A stretch of 40,164 nt of DNA from Bacillota bacterium (GTDB taxonomy: Bacteria > Bacillota > Negativicutes > Sporomusales > CTSoil-080): positions 1-40,164 of the forward strand of contig JAGGAC010000028.1 of NCBI GenBank assembly GCA_017889635.1. The letters are read 5' to 3'. Shown here piece by piece: positions 1-8,983 of this stretch. Within the stretch, counting starts at the first letter, position 1. The number at the start of each line of letters is the position of its first letter. A program made the translations under genes and the position numbers. The notes under the pieces were generated by a model, which saw only the letters and a program-made list of their open reading frames with translations, was not told the DNA's origin and ran no database searches.

Positions 1-21
1 TAGGCTTGAACAAAGTGAAAG

Positions 22-95
22 CCAGCGTCTTTAGACGCTGGTCGGTAACTGCCCCTTATAGGGGCGAGCAAACCACCCGTTGGACGGGTGGTTTT
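22..95. other. Cluster of three perfect hairpins
   Basis: Three perfect inverted repeats follow one another: CCAGCGTCT/AGACGCTGG (22-41, 2-nt loop), GCCCC/GGGGC (51-65, 5-nt loop) and AACCACCCGT/ACGGGTGGTT (71-93, 3-nt loop). They lie upstream of the rnj promoter with no gene between. The last one has the form of an intrinsic terminator. The first two are more GC-rich and regular than a terminator needs, which suggests a mobile palindromic element or the structured end of an IS200/IS605-type element. No copy was seen elsewhere in the window, so the repeat nature is an inference. Confidence 0.5.
71..95 (+). terminator. Intrinsic terminator before rnj
   Basis: A perfect 10-bp stem (71-80 with 84-93) and a 3-base loop end in TTTT at 92-95. 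It would end transcription entering from the left of the window, separating that gene from rnj. Confidence 0.65.
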
Positions 96-139
96 GATTA
101 GATTAAGCCGGTTCTGAGCATAATATACATCAAGTGCCC

Positions 140-168
140 TTGTTCGGCGAACAGATATGCTGTATAAT
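140..168 (+). promoter_or_regulatory. Sigma-A promoter for rnj
   Basis: TTGTTC (140-145), a 17-base spacer and a perfect TATAAT (163-168). It lies about 100 bases before the rnj start. A further stem, AACCGG/CCGGTT (232-250), sits directly before the ribosome binding site at 252-257 and could affect translation. Confidence 0.7.
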
Positions 169-267
169 AACAATGAGTGGATGGAGCGGCGGTTTCTTAT
201 TTTAGTTCGAGCGGCTAAATACATGATAATAAACCGGAATATTACCGGTTCGGAGGTGTAATTTTTT

Positions 268-1929
268 TTGACCAAACCAGAAAAACTTCAAATTATTCCG
301 TTAGGTGGTCTTGGTGAGATCGGCAAGAACATGACGGTAATTCGTTATGATGACGAAATCATTATTATTGACTGCGGTCTGATGTTTCCGGAAGACGATA
401 TGCTCGGTATTGACTTAGTCATTCCAGACATAACTTATCTTCTTGAAAACCGTGAGATGGTGAAGGGAATAATCCTGACCCATGGACATGAAGATCACAT
501 TGGCGCTTTGCCCTATGTTTTAAAACAGTTAAATGTACCTGTTTATGGGACACGTTTAACCCTTGGAATTCTTGAGGGGCGCCTTAAGGAAAATAATGTC
601 GGCAGCCCGGTGCTTAACCCCGTTAAATCTGGTGATTTGATTAAAGTCGGCAGCTTTCAGATAGGTTTTATCCGGGTTAGCCATAGTATTGCCGATGCAG
701 TGGCGGTTTCGATAAAAACCCCATTAGGCACAGTGGTTCATAGCGGCGATTTTAAGTTTGACCAAACTCCTGTTGACGGAAAGGTAACTGACTTTCATCG
801 ATTTGCTGAACTTGGTGACCAAGGTGTTCTTGTTTTACTGGCGGACAGTACAAATGCTGAACGACCGGGATATACTCCGAGTGAAAAAATTGTGGGGATA
901 ACTTTTGACGAAACCTTTCGCAACGCTCGCGAACGGATAATAATAGCTACTTTTTCTTCGAACGTTCATCGTATTCAGCAGGCTATTGATACAGCCTGTA
1001 AATATAATCGTAAAGTAGCTGTTCTTGGTCGCAGTATGGTTAATGTTGTTTCAATAGCTTTGGAACTTGGTTATCTGAATGTTCCTGAAGGCGTAATTAT
1101 AGATATTGATGATATTAATAAATATCCGACTTCAAGTATTGCAATAATGACAACCGGCAGTCAGGGCGAGCCAATGTCTGCTTTAACACGTATGGCTATG
1201 TCTGACCATAAAAAGGTTGATATTGTTCCCGGTGATACCATTATTATTTCGGCGACACCTATTCCAGGTAATGAAAAAATGGTGTCTCGTACCATTGATT
1301 TTTTGCTGAGGCAAGGGGCTGAAGTAGTATATGAAGCCGGAGCAGGTATTCACGTATCTGGTCATCCGAGTCAGGAAGAACTTAAATTACTCCATAACCT
1401 GATACGTCCTAAATTTTTCATTCCGGTACATGGTGAGTTTCGGCATCTTGTAAAACATGCTAAGCTTGCACAGGAAATGGGGATGCCTAAAGAAAATATT
1501 TTTGTGGCTGAGAATGGACAGGTGCTGGAGTTTACTGCTGACAAAGGTGGTATCGTTTCCAAAATAACTGCTGGAAAAGTTCTTGTTGATGGACTTGGGG
1601 TTGGTGATGTTGGTAATATTGTTTTGCGTGATCGCCGTCAATTATCGCAGGATGGTATTTTGATTGTAGTAGTGACAATGGATAAACAGCGGGCATGCGT
1701 AGTAGCGGGGCCTGATATTGTTTCGCGTGGCTTCGTATATGTCAGGGAATCCGAACAACTTATGGAATTGGCTAGAGAAAAAGTAAAACTGGCTTTAGAA
1801 AAATGTGAGGCCAGCGGTGTTACGGAATGGGCGGCCATTAAGTCTAATGTCCGTGATGCTCTAGGAAAATATCTATATGAGAGGACGCGACGCCGCCCGA
1901 TGATTTTGCCAATCATCATGGAAGTGTAG
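268..1929 (+). CDS. rnj: Ribonuclease J
   Basis: RNase J is a cytoplasmic metallo-beta-lactamase/beta-CASP nuclease with 5'-to-3' exonuclease and endonuclease activity, central to mRNA decay and rRNA maturation in Firmicutes. The 553-aa product has the usual family length. The zinc-binding motif HGHEDH is at residues 72-77, with the lactamase fold at both ends of a beta-CASP insert and the RNase J C-terminal domain after about residue 450. Start is TTG at 268, with GGAGGT at 252-257; there is no better in-frame start. The downstream order tepA-ylzJ-ftsK matches the neighbourhood of rnjB (ymfA) in Bacillus subtilis, but position alone does not decide between J1 and J2. Confidence 0.96.
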   Translation: MTKPEKLQIIPLGGLGEIGKNMTVIRYDDEIIIIDCGLMFPEDDMLGIDLVIPDITYLLENREMVKGIILTHGHEDHIGALPYVLKQLNVPVYGTRLTLGILEGRLKENNVGSPVLNPVKSGDLIKVGSFQIGFIRVSHSIADAVAVSIKTPLGTVVHSGDFKFDQTPVDGKVTDFHRFAELGDQGVLVLLADSTNAERPGYTPSEKIVGITFDETFRNARERIIIATFSSNVHRIQQAIDTACKYNRKVAVLGRSMVNVVSIALELGYLNVPEGVIIDIDDINKYPTSSIAIMTTGSQGEPMSALTRMAMSDHKKVDIVPGDTIIISATPIPGNEKMVSRTIDFLLRQGAEVVYEAGAGIHVSGHPSQEELKLLHNLIRPKFFIPVHGEFRHLVKHAKLAQEMGMPKENIFVAENGQVLEFTADKGGIVSKITAGKVLVDGLGVGDVGNIVLRDRRQLSQDGILIVVVTMDKQRACVVAGPDIVSRGFVYVRESEQLMELAREKVKLALEKCEASGVTEWAAIKSNVRDALGKYLYERTRRRPMILPIIMEV

Positions 1930-1940
1930 CATCTTGAAGA

Positions 1941-1978
1941 AATAGAGGGTTGCCCTGAAAATGAGGCGGCCCTCTATT
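1941..1978 (+). terminator. Hairpin after rnj
   Basis: A 14-bp stem (1941-1954 with 1965-1978, including two G-T pairs) and a 10-base loop lie 11 bases after the rnj stop. There is no strong T-run after it, so it may stabilise the 3' end or terminate only partly. Confidence 0.55.
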
Positions 1979-2114
1979 ACTCTGTTAGAGTACTGTTTGT
2001 AAAAGTAAAGATCAACAACTTCGTTAGTAGCTAGACTTAGAGGCTTGGACAGTATGAAACTTTTGATAAAGCCTATACTATTAAGAGTGATGAGAATGAA
2101 ATGGAGGCAGGATA

Positions 2115-2888
2115 ATGACAGATAGCGATAATCCGGTCGTTGCGCCGCCTGGCACTGAGCATCCACATCCGCCAGTACCGGATGAAGTTCCTAAACCCAT
2201 CCGTCGATCCAAAAAAAGCGCTACTAACGAGAATATTGAAGAAATGGGTTCTACCGAGGTACCTTCAGCCAAGAGTAATGTTCATGTTATGACAATTATA
2301 GGACAAATTGAAGGCCATATGGTATTGCCACCACAGAATAAAACTACAAAATACGAACACATTATGCCTCAGTTAGTGGCAATTGAGCAGAATCCAGAGA
2401 TTGAGGGATTACTCTTGCTGCTAAATACTGTAGGTGGTGACGTGGAGGCCGGATTGGCCATCGCCGAAATGATATCTACCATGTCCAAACCATCAGTATC
2501 AGTAGTTCTCGGTGGCGGTCATAGTATTGGAGTACCAATTGCTACTTCGGCAACTTATTCTTTTATTGTTGAAAGCGCCAGTATGACTATTCATCCAATC
2601 CGTCTTACCGGACTGGTGATTGGCGCTCAGAGTTCTTTCGATTACTTGGAAAAAATGCAGGAACGGGTTAATAAATTCGTTGTTACTCATTCCAATGTCA
2701 GTGAAAAAATTTGGAAAGAAATGTTGTATCGGACAGGCGAGTTGTCAAGAGACATTGGTACTTCAGTCATTGGCAGAGACGCGGTACAGTATGGCCTGAT
2801 TGACGCTGTAGGCGGAGTGTCGCAGGCTTTAGGAAAGTTGCGGGAAATGATAAAGGCTCAAAAAGAGTCGGAACGGATTAAACAGTAA
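2115..2888 (+). CDS. tepA: ClpP-like serine protease, TepA family
   Basis: This is a ClpP/crotonase-fold peptidase of the Bacillus TepA (YmfB) type, a cytoplasmic protein linked to protein translocation; its real substrate is poorly defined. The first 55 residues are proline-rich and charged and probably disordered. The catalytic pattern is visible: Ser137 in GGGHSIGVP, His160 in SMTIHP and a candidate Asp at about 213. The family block near YGLIDAVGG closes the fold at residues 226-234. At 257 aa it is longer than ClpP because of the N-terminal tail. Start is ATG at 2115 after GGAGG at 2103-2107. It is followed one base later by ylzJ, as in other sporulating Firmicutes. Confidence 0.88.
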   Translation: MTDSDNPVVAPPGTEHPHPPVPDEVPKPIRRSKKSATNENIEEMGSTEVPSAKSNVHVMTIIGQIEGHMVLPPQNKTTKYEHIMPQLVAIEQNPEIEGLLLLLNTVGGDVEAGLAIAEMISTMSKPSVSVVLGGGHSIGVPIATSATYSFIVESASMTIHPIRLTGLVIGAQSSFDYLEKMQERVNKFVVTHSNVSEKIWKEMLYRTGELSRDIGTSVIGRDAVQYGLIDAVGGVSQALGKLREMIKAQKESERIKQ

Positions 2889-2889
2889 A

Positions 2890-3114
2890 ATGACTTTTTG
2901 GACCATAGTGCCAATGGAAATAGTAATGTCTGGAGCCGAAATAACGCCTGCTTACGAGGAAATAGAATACTCTGGCGTCAGGGTGGTGGTGGAGAAGCTT
3001 TCTTCCGCCGAGTGCCGAATAGTTAGAGTGATATCTACTGAACCAAATGATTACCTGCGTCCAGAAGTTCAGCCAGGTAAAATGCTAACCTATCATGTTG
3101 GTGACGTGGTTTAG
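2890..3114 (+). CDS. ylzJ: YlzJ-like protein
   Basis: A small conserved protein of unknown function, 74 aa. It is recognised by the N-terminal pattern MTFWTIVPMEIVM and by its fixed place between the ClpP-like gene and ftsK/spoIIIE. The start is one base after the tepA stop and there is no clear ribosome binding site of its own, so translation is probably coupled to tepA. The family is largely restricted to endospore formers, but no biochemical role is known and none is suggested by the sequence. Confidence 0.8.
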   Translation: MTFWTIVPMEIVMSGAEITPAYEEIEYSGVRVVVEKLSSAECRIVRVISTEPNDYLRPEVQPGKMLTYHVGDVV

Positions 3115-3176
3115 CTTTATTCAACCGCTGAAAAGGGCTGGGAGAAATAACGATTTTATTATATGGGTTTTAGGAT

Positions 3177-3202
3177 ATAGCACTCTCGTGGCAGAGTGCT
3201 AT
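3177..3202 (+). promoter_or_regulatory. CIRCE-like inverted repeat before ftsK
   Basis: Perfect 9-bp arms ATAGCACTC (3177-3185) and GAGTGCTAT (3194-3202) are separated by 8 bases. The heat-shock operator CIRCE, bound by HrcA, is TTAGCACTC-N9-GAGTGCTAA, so each arm differs at one base and the spacer is one base short. It overlaps a possible -35 box. It could instead act as a weak terminator for the tepA-ylzJ transcript, since ATTTT follows. Confidence 0.4.
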
Positions 3203-3217
3203 TTTGTGGTATATAAT
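3188..3217 (+). promoter_or_regulatory. Possible sigma-A promoter for ftsK
   Basis: GTGGCA (3188-3193), 18 bases and TATAAT (3212-3217). The -10 is perfect and the -35 matches four of six. The transcript would carry another AT-rich stem, AGGAATTTT/AAAATTCCT (3284-3315), just before the ribosome binding site. Confidence 0.5.
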
Positions 3218-3331
3218 AAATCTAGCGGTGGTTTCGATGAAAAGCTTATTGGCTTTTCTACCGTTATCAAACTAGAAATATAAAGGAATTTTTATTGTAT
3301 TTGTAGAAAATTCCTGTAGAGGTGGTATGTC

Positions 3332-5494
3332 TTGCCTAAGTTATTGTCCAAGCTTCCTACAGAAATGAAGTATGAATTAACTGGAATTCTTTTGGTGATG
3401 CTTTCCTTATTGGCCTTTGCCAGTCTGGCTGGTATGAATACAGGGCCGACAGGTTTAGTTATTGCAAAAACTTTTTGTTATGCCTTTGGCGCTGGAGCTT
3501 TTGTGCCGCCGCTGGTAGTGTTGGTGATTGGTTCGCGTTATGTTTGGACCAGGAAACCTATTTGTTATTCGGCGAAGTTCTGGGGCCTATTTCTGGCTTA
3601 TGTTTTTTTGTTGGCGATATACCATCATTTTCGTATCCCGGTTGGAGAAGAAGTGCTGCCTGATAGCCTGCCGCTTGGCGGTGGTATTATTGGCGGGATG
3701 TTACTTTTTATGCTTCGTAAATTCCTTGGCGTTTATGGCAGTATGATTGTACTTGTTGCGCTGGCAATTTGTTCGGTCATTTTGTCTAACACTTGGTCGT
3801 TAGCAAGAACCCTGATAACAGCGAAAGAGAAGGCAACTGACAGTATATCAAGTGCTCGCGATGCTGTGGCGTCTACTTGGGAAAATGTGAGCGAAGCATT
3901 TCCAGATAAACGAAAAAAGAGCGCCGGTTTGTATGACCAGGAGAGTGATAAGAATCGCTCCGTATCAACTATTTCCCGCCCCAAGCCGGAATCAAAAAAA
4001 GTTTATAAAGAGGCAGTAAGCCCTAAGACCGAAGAGTTTATGGCCCCGCCAGTTCAATCTGATTCTTTTTCTGGGTTTGCATTGCCACCGTTAGCTCTTT
4101 TAAAAAAAGCTACAAAATCGAAAGCGCTAAAATCGACTAAAGAGCTTTCCGACAATGCCAGGTTGCTAGAGCAGACACTGGACAATTTCGGTGTAGGAGC
4201 AAAAGTAGTTAATGCCTGTCAAGGTCCGGCTGTAACTCGCTATGAACTCGAACCGGCTCCAGGCGTTAAGGTAAGTCGCATTGTCAACCTTTCGGACGAT
4301 ATTGCTTTAAATATGGCCGCTCCAGGTGTTCGTATTGAAGCGCCAATACCTGGAAAAGCGGCAGTGGGTATCGAAGTACCGAATAAAGAAGTAGGTAGTG
4401 TGCCGCTTAGGGATGTGTTGGAAAGTGCAGAATTTCAACAAGCAGCATCACGGCTTTCTGTGGCTTTGGGTAAAGACATCAGCGGGCAGGCAATTGTTGC
4501 AGACCTTTCTAAAATGCCACATTTATTGGTAGCTGGGGCTACTGGCTCTGGTAAAAGCGTCTGTATAAATACCTTAATTGTCAGCATCTTGTTTAAGGCT
4601 CGTCCGGATGAAGTGAAATTTATGCTTATTGACCCTAAAGTTGTGGAACTTTCCAATTATAACGGCGTTCCTCATCTTTTGACGCCGGTAGTTACTGATT
4701 GTAAAAAAGCAGCATCATCACTTAGGTGGGCAGTTCAGGAAATGGAGCGCCGCTATGCATTGTTTGCTAGCGCTGGTGTCCGTGATATCGCTCGTTATAA
4801 CGAGAACAATGGTGAAGATCCGTTGCCTCTGATTGTAATTATTATTGATGAGTTAGCTGACTTGATGATGGTCGCCCCAGTAGATGTAGAAGACGCCATT
4901 TGCCGCTTGGCACAAATGGCTCGAGCTGCAGGATTGCATCTTGTTCTAGCAACTCAGCGCCCGTCAGTGGATGTTCTAACCGGCACTATTAAAGCAAATG
5001 TTCCTTCACGCATATCTTTCGCTGTTTCGTCGCAAGTAGATTCCCGAACTATTCTTGATATGGCAGGTGCTGAGAAGTTGCTGGGCAAGGGCGATATGCT
5101 GTTTTATCCGGTTGGAGCAGCTAAACCATTTAGGGTTCAGGGCGCGTTTATTGCAGATAATGAAGTAGAGGAACTTGTTAGCTATTTAAAAAAGCAATCG
5201 GAACCAGACTATACCGAAGGTGTTACTACTTATGAGGAAGTTAGTGAGAAACGGGGTAAGGAGATTTTTGAAGATGAGCTTCTAAAAGATGCCATTTCGA
5301 TGGTGATGGAAACCGGACAGGCTTCGGTGTCGATGTTGCAACGCAAATTTCGTATTGGTTATACTCGTGCTGCAAGGCTTATTGATACAATGGAAGAAAT
5401 GCGAATTGTCGGCCCCAATATCGGCAGCAAGGCTAGAGAAATTTTAATGACCTCGGATCAGATTGATGCTCAATATTTTGATGATGCTCAATAA
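3332..5494 (+). CDS. ftsK: DNA translocase FtsK/SpoIIIE
   Basis: A membrane-anchored motor that pumps chromosomal DNA through the closing division or sporulation septum. The 720-aa protein has about four hydrophobic segments in residues 14-155, a charged linker at about 160-270, the alpha/beta motor with Walker A GATGSGKS at 402-409, a Walker B stretch ending [10 protein letters not shown] near 515, and a C-terminal winged-helix gamma domain at about 650-720 that reads KOPS-type DNA. Start is TTG at 3332 after GAGGTGG; the nearby ATG at 3327 is out of frame and closes quickly. A 9-bp inverted repeat spans its stop codon (5471-5501). Position after ylzJ supports the SpoIIIE role, but one protein may serve both jobs. 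Confidence 0.95.
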   Translation: MPKLLSKLPTEMKYELTGILLVMLSLLAFASLAGMNTGPTGLVIAKTFCYAFGAGAFVPPLVVLVIGSRYVWTRKPICYSAKFWGLFLAYVFLLAIYHHFRIPVGEEVLPDSLPLGGGIIGGMLLFMLRKFLGVYGSMIVLVALAICSVILSNTWSLARTLITAKEKATDSISSARDAVASTWENVSEAFPDKRKKSAGLYDQESDKNRSVSTISRPKPESKKVYKEAVSPKTEEFMAPPVQSDSFSGFALPPLALLKKATKSKALKSTKELSDNARLLEQTLDNFGVGAKVVNACQGPAVTRYELEPAPGVKVSRIVNLSDDIALNMAAPGVRIEAPIPGKAAVGIEVPNKEVGSVPLRDVLESAEFQQAASRLSVALGKDISGQAIVADLSKMPHLLVAGATGSGKSVCINTLIVSILFKARPDEVKFMLIDPKVVELSNYNGVPHLLTPVVTDCKKAASSLRWAVQEMERRYALFASAGVRDIARYNENNGEDPLPLIVIIIDELADLMMVAPVDVEDAICRLAQMARAAGLHLVLATQRPSVDVLTGTIKANVPSRISFAVSSQVDSRTILDMAGAEKLLGKGDMLFYPVGAAKPFRVQGAFIADNEVEELVSYLKKQSEPDYTEGVTTYEEVSEKRGKEIFEDELLKDAISMVMETGQASVSMLQRKFRIGYTRAARLIDTMEEMRIVGPNIGSKAREILMTSDQIDAQYFDDAQ

Positions 5495-5630
5495 AATATT
5501 GTACCATGTAAAGAAAGACAAAGTTTTAGGGTAGAATATAAGAAGTAATATTGTAAAAGTTGAGGCTGAAGATGTTGAAAAGACATTAGGATAAACTAGG
5601 TTATTGAAATAGGTTAAGGGGGTAAATGGG

Positions 5631-6416
5631 TTGCAAACTGTAGGAAAAATATTGCGCACTGAACGTGAGAAGCAGGGCCTCTCATTAAAGGATATTGAAA
5701 AAGGCACCAGTATTCGTTCATTGTATATTCAAGCCATCGAGGATGACGAGTATCAGGCATTGCCTGGAGAGGTCTATCTAAAGGGGTTTCTGCGCAATTA
5801 CGCTAACTTTCTTGGCTTGGATCAACAGGAAATACTAAATATCTATCGTCAAAGTCAGGCCCCTGTTGAGTTGCCACAAGAACAAGTTGAGGCCACGAAT
5901 ATTGGCGGTGGCCGAAAAGCGGACTATAGAAATAGCATATATGGTCGTTGGCCAGTCATTGTAATACTGGTTGTAATAATTGTAGCAGTGGTTTTAGGGG
6001 TGATTGTTTTTGGGGGGAAATCGGACTCTAAGTCCGAAACTCCATCGCAGATTCAGCCGGCGCAAAATCAAGTTTTGACACAGACGCCACCAGCTACTCC
6101 GGCTGCGCCTAATGGTTCTGAGGCTGCTGATGTAAAACCGGTGGTTGTTAGTGTCAAGGTTACTGATAAGACATGGATTATGGTATCTGCTGACGGTAAA
6201 CAAGTATATGAAGGAACTCCTCAAGTTGGTGAGAACTTTACCTGGAGTGCGGATAAATCAGTTACCATTAAATTAGGCAACGCCGCTGGTGTTGATATGA
6301 CTTATAATGGCCAACCACAAGCCAAACTTGGTGATGAGGGAGAAGTTGTTCTTAAGACTTTTTCCGCAAATTCAACGAATTCAACCAAAAACACAAATGC
6401 TAAGAAACGAAAATAG
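5631..6416 (+). CDS. rodZ: RodZ-type cytoskeletal regulator
   Basis: RodZ links the MreB cytoskeleton to the membrane and cell-wall synthesis. The 261-aa protein has an N-terminal Xre-like helix-turn-helix (residues 1-65), one membrane segment at about 107-129 and a C-terminal RodZ (DUF4115) beta domain at about 175-250, placing the HTH in the cytoplasm and the tail outside. A Pro/Ala/Gln-rich linker joins the membrane segment to the last domain, and the end is Asn/Thr/Lys rich. Start is TTG at 5631 with AAGGGGG at 5616-5622; the ATG at 5626 is out of frame. It corresponds to ymfM in Bacillus, downstream of spoIIIE. Confidence 0.9.
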   Translation: MQTVGKILRTEREKQGLSLKDIEKGTSIRSLYIQAIEDDEYQALPGEVYLKGFLRNYANFLGLDQQEILNIYRQSQAPVELPQEQVEATNIGGGRKADYRNSIYGRWPVIVILVVIIVAVVLGVIVFGGKSDSKSETPSQIQPAQNQVLTQTPPATPAAPNGSEAADVKPVVVSVKVTDKTWIMVSADGKQVYEGTPQVGENFTWSADKSVTIKLGNAAGVDMTYNGQPQAKLGDEGEVVLKTFSANSTNSTKNTNAKKRK

Positions 6417-6452
6417 TTTTGCTGTTATAGCTGAGCGTTTAGGAGTACTAAA

Positions 6453-8345
6453 ATGACCAATGATTTTCTGCCGATCAGTAAAGCTGACATGGCGCAACGC
6501 GGATGGGATCGACTTGACTTTCTGTTTATCAGTGGCGACGCTTATGTTGATCACCCTAGTTTTGGTCCGGCAATAATTTGCCGAATGCTGGAAAAGGCGG
6601 GGTGGAGGGTCGGAATAATTGCTCAGCCTGACTGGCGAAGTAATACGGATTTTAAAAAGCTTGGCAAGCCTCGTATTGCAGTACTGGTTTCAGCCGGTAA
6701 TCTTGATTCGATGTTGAATAAGTTTACGGCTGCTAAAAAGTATCGCACAAGCGACAATTATTCTCCTGGTGGAAAGGCGGGCTTAAGACCAGATCGAGCC
6801 ACAATTGTTTACTGTAATCGCATTCGCGAGGTATGGAAGGATATACCTCTTGTTATTGGTGGTATTGAGGCTAGTCTCAGACGTTTTGCTCATTATGATT
6901 ATTGGACGGATAGTGTGCGGCGGTCAATTCTTATTGACAGTCGTGCTGACCTTCTAATTTATGGTATGGGTGAAAAACAAATTAAAGAGATTGCTTCTCA
7001 GTTAGCGGCAGGTATAAAGGCTGAGGATATACGTACTGTTGGTGGTACATGTTATCGCGCATCGTCACTTGACCATTTATGGGATTATATCGAAGTGCCG
7101 GGATATACTGCGGTTAGCTCAAATAAAAGGGATTTTGCAGAAGCCTTCAAAATTGAGTATTTGGAGCAAGACCCGATTCGTGGTAAAATTGTTGTTCAAA
7201 ACCATGGCGAATATTATCTGGTGCAAAATCCGCCAGCTATGCCTTTAACTACTGACGAAATGGACGAAATATATGATTTGCCATACCAGCGTACTTATCA
7301 TCCTATTTATGAAGCTAGCGGTGGAGTACCAGCCATACAAGAGGTTAAGTTCAGTTTGGTAAGCCATCGTGGTTGCTATGGCGCTTGTTCTTTTTGCGCC
7401 ATAGTTTCCCATCAGGGGCGAATTATTCAGTCTCGCAGCCGGGAGTCTATTTTGCGTGAAGCTGCTATACTTATTCGACAGCCAGATTTTAAAGGCTATA
7501 TCCACGATGTTGGTGGGCCGACAGCAAACTTCCGTTTGCCTGCCTGTCAACATCAGGCGGAACGGGGGGCTTGTCGGACGCGGCAGTGTTTATACCCAGA
7601 GCCATGTAAAAATTTAACTGCTGATCACAACGATTATTTATCGCTTCTCAGGGAACTAAGGAATTTGCCTGGGGTGAAAAAGGTATTTATTCGTTCGGGT
7701 ATCAGATATGATTATCTTTTAGCTGATGCCAGTGACGAATTTTTACAGGAGCTCTGTCAGCATCATGTAAGCGGTCAGCTCAAGGTTGCTCCTGAGCATA
7801 TATCGTCTAAGGTTACCGCTTTGATGGGAAAGTCGAATAAAGAAGTATATCAAAGGTTTGCCAATGCTTTTAAAAAGGTAAACAAAGCTATTGGCAAGGA
7901 ACAATATCTTGTGCCATATTTTATGTCTAGCCATCCTGGAGCCGGACTCAAGGAAGCGGTGGAACTGGCAGAATTTCTTCGGGATCAAAAATATTATCCT
8001 GAGCAGGTACAAGATTTCATTCCTACACCAGGGAGTCTTTCTACATGTATGTATTATAGTGGTATTCAACCATTGACAGGGGAAAAGGTTTATGTAGCGA
8101 AAGACCAACATGAAAAAAAAATGCAGCGGGCACTTTTGCAGTATCGCGACCATAAAAACTATCATTTGGTTTTTGAGGCGCTGGTCAAAGCTGGACGACA
8201 GGATTTAATTGGGTATGGGCCTCATTGTCTCATTCGTCCGCCAAAAGAGTCGGCAAGGATAGGTGCTAACAAAAAAAAATCTCGTGAGCTCCCAGTGGGA
8301 CGGAATCAGCGACGCAGAAAGGATTGTGACAGAACAAGGTTCTAA
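6453..8345 (+). CDS. YgiQ family (UPF0313) radical SAM protein
   Basis: A radical S-adenosylmethionine enzyme of the YgiQ family; the reaction is not established. The 630-aa protein has the family N-terminal block ([11 protein letters not shown], residues 28-38), a cobalamin-binding-like Rossmann region, and the iron-sulfur motif C308-x3-C312-x2-C315 in [11 protein letters not shown]. The C-terminal third matches the family extension (DUF3362-like), and the last about 30 residues are very basic. Start is ATG at 6453 after AGGAG. It lies 36 bases after rodZ, probably in the same transcript, though no functional link is known. Confidence 0.9.
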   Translation: MTNDFLPISKADMAQRGWDRLDFLFISGDAYVDHPSFGPAIICRMLEKAGWRVGIIAQPDWRSNTDFKKLGKPRIAVLVSAGNLDSMLNKFTAAKKYRTSDNYSPGGKAGLRPDRATIVYCNRIREVWKDIPLVIGGIEASLRRFAHYDYWTDSVRRSILIDSRADLLIYGMGEKQIKEIASQLAAGIKAEDIRTVGGTCYRASSLDHLWDYIEVPGYTAVSSNKRDFAEAFKIEYLEQDPIRGKIVVQNHGEYYLVQNPPAMPLTTDEMDEIYDLPYQRTYHPIYEASGGVPAIQEVKFSLVSHRGCYGACSFCAIVSHQGRIIQSRSRESILREAAILIRQPDFKGYIHDVGGPTANFRLPACQHQAERGACRTRQCLYPEPCKNLTADHNDYLSLLRELRNLPGVKKVFIRSGIRYDYLLADASDEFLQELCQHHVSGQLKVAPEHISSKVTALMGKSNKEVYQRFANAFKKVNKAIGKEQYLVPYFMSSHPGAGLKEAVELAEFLRDQKYYPEQVQDFIPTPGSLSTCMYYSGIQPLTGEKVYVAKDQHEKKMQRALLQYRDHKNYHLVFEALVKAGRQDLIGYGPHCLIRPPKESARIGANKKKSRELPVGRNQRRRKDCDRTRF

Positions 8346-8349
8346 TAGA

Positions 8350-8433
8350 GTGTCCTCTAATACATATACATAGATTTTCTTAGTGGCGGGAATATATTAA
8401 GATGAATCTATATTGAGATAAATTGGGGGACAC
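8350..8433 (+). other. Possible leader structure hiding a ribosome binding site
   Basis: GTGTCC (8350-8355) can pair with GGACAC (8428-8433), which overlaps the GGGGGA ribosome binding site of the next gene. Inside it, ATAGATT (8370-8376) can pair with AATCTAT (8405-8411). The nested pairing could hold translation down, but the stems are short and the loops long. Confidence 0.25.
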
Positions 8434-8437
8434 GATA

Positions 8438-8842
8438 ATGATGGAAAAGACAAACAGACCCTCTCTTCAAGCTGCATTGCTTTGTGAAGGTGTGACCACT
8501 GATGCTGAAGGACGGCATACCATTCATAATGAATTTAGCCAGTATACCATGGGATATTCACAGTCGTTTACTATTCTCACTATTTGGCGCGGCAACGAAG
8601 GTACTGCCGAATATAGTTACAATGAAAAAACGGAAATTGTTGCGCCAGACGGACGGGTTGTGGCAGAAGGAAAAAATGGGCCGTTTAAAGTTGCTGACAG
8701 TACTTATCGCCAAGTAAACAGCATATTGTTGGAAAATGTAGATTTTACCAATGAGGGTGTATACACATTTAAAATAGCTTTGACTGATGCTACGAGCGGC
8801 ATGGACATAGTTTGCAGTTCATATCCGATAATGGTAATCTGA
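8438..8842 (+). CDS. Small beta-rich protein, DUF6941-like
   Basis: A 134-aa soluble protein with no signal peptide and no catalytic motif. Alternating hydrophobic segments and the pattern of an opening ALLCEG block, a central APDGRV turn and a closing GVYTFKIAL strand suggest a beta-sandwich resembling the DUF6941 group of uncharacterised proteins; this match is from memory of the family shape and is tentative. ATG at 8438 is chosen because GGGGGA at 8425-8430 is seven bases away; ATG at 8441 is also possible. It stands between the YgiQ-like gene and a solute-binding protein, and its neighbours do not suggest a role. Confidence 0.6.
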   Translation: MMEKTNRPSLQAALLCEGVTTDAEGRHTIHNEFSQYTMGYSQSFTILTIWRGNEGTAEYSYNEKTEIVAPDGRVVAEGKNGPFKVADSTYRQVNSILLENVDFTNEGVYTFKIALTDATSGMDIVCSSYPIMVI

Positions 8843-8983
8843 TAAAGCTTACTATTATCGCGTTTTGGAAGGATATTTCTCTTGCGTGGCGAACAAATAA
8901 AGGATATAGTTATATAGTTGGCTACTAGGTCAATTTACGCTGCGACATTAATGTTTTTTGCTTTTAGTAGGAGGGGAGTACTT

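Noticed and set aside
3095-3283. A 62-codon frame overlapping the end of ylzJ and the CIRCE-like repeat
   Set aside because: No ribosome binding site, no family pattern, and it covers regulatory structure.
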